Shown: piece by piece, positions 63,977 through 64,000 of the stretch
Layout of the letters: every line of letters begins with the position of its first letter
Position numbering within the stretch: the first letter of the stretch is position 1
Assembly: GCF_007097525.1 (NCBI RefSeq)
Contig: NZ_VKDD01000002.1
Coordinates: 1-64,000, forward strand
Direction of reading: 5' to 3'
Source of the DNA: Thalassomonas sp. M1454
GTDB taxonomy: Bacteria; Pseudomonadota; Gammaproteobacteria; Enterobacterales; Alteromonadaceae
Length of the DNA stretch: 64,000 bases
Notes under the pieces: generated by a model
The model's input: only the letters and a program-made list of their open reading frames with translations
What the model was told of the DNA's origin: nothing
Database searches by the model: none
Translations under genes and position numbers: made by a program

Positions 63977-64000
63977 ATGATTGAAGCCGATCGCATGATC
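63977..64000 (+). CDS. ruvB: RuvB, first eight codons only (cut by the window edge)
   Basis: The frame starts with ATG at 63977 and reads MIEADRMI to the window end. This matches the universal gammaproteobacterial RuvB N-terminus (MIEADRLI). Position directly behind ruvA supports it. The gene is partial only because the window ends. Confidence 0.85.

Overview
The window looks like a chromosomal segment of a marine gammaproteobacterium of the order Alteromonadales, most likely Colwelliaceae (Colwellia/Thalassotalea-like). This rests on the low-GC, AT-rich intergenic DNA, the gene neighbourhoods (proS-trmO-rcsF, rnfABCDGE-nth, yfbR-alaA, cmoAB, aspS-ruvC-ruvA-ruvB, feoABC) and the protein sequences. 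The genus is an inference. I see no prophage, insertion sequence, integrase, CRISPR array or tRNA gene. Nearly all of the window is core genome, with a few accessory-looking genes.

Layout. 1-960 is the tail of an rRNA operon: two near-identical 5S rRNA genes, each with its own terminator, then a third terminator preceded by what looks like the last bases of a lost 5S copy, then palindromic repeats with no credible gene. 965-3844 holds a GNAT gene and ilvIH, which is preceded by an attenuator whose leader peptide is rich in Leu and Val codons. 4029-6461 holds astB and a threonine aldolase. 6600-13955 is a vitamin B12 uptake and salvage locus with two convergent units, each under its own cobalamin riboswitch. 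The rightward unit is btuB, a DUF6580 membrane protein and a signal-less BtuF-like protein. The leftward unit is btuD-btuC-cobO-btuF. 14017-19134 holds an HMG-CoA reductase, yfbR-alaA, an LRAT-like protein and guaC.

19324-22336 holds a two-gene unit of a glutathione-synthetase-like ATP-grasp ligase and an N-formylglutamate-amidohydrolase/DUF1704 (QEGLA) metallopeptidase fusion. It is the best candidate here for an undescribed ligation/hydrolysis system. 22898-29827 holds proS, trhO, trmO, an RcsF-like lipoprotein and a hybrid histidine kinase. 29966-34397 holds two exported peptidases, a yaeQ-family gene and gloA. 35397-42350 is rnfABCDGE-nth, whose RnfC has a very long Ala/Lys-rich repeated tail. 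42503-44416 is a degenerate GGDEF-EAL membrane protein. 44659-47376 is a Fur-box-preceded feoABC operon. 47433-54260 holds dgkA, an outer-membrane barrel, an MltF-type transglycosylase with two solute-binding domains, a Ser/Thr protein kinase, a VOC protein and a patatin-like lipase. 54293-57439 holds a dNTPase and cmoB-cmoA. 57723-60545 is a diguanylate cyclase with three periplasmic solute-binding domains. The end is aspS, ruvC, ruvA and the first codons of ruvB, cut by the window edge.

How the parts connect. TrhO with CmoA/CmoB covers consecutive steps of the uridine-34 oxyacetate modification of tRNA, and TrmO acts on t6A37 of tRNA. The B12 genes cover outer-membrane uptake, inner-membrane ABC import and adenosylation, with coenzyme feedback at RNA level. 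FeoABC and Rnf form the iron and redox part. Several signalling proteins (hybrid kinase, GGDEF proteins, Ser/Thr kinase) carry sensor modules whose ligands cannot be read from sequence.
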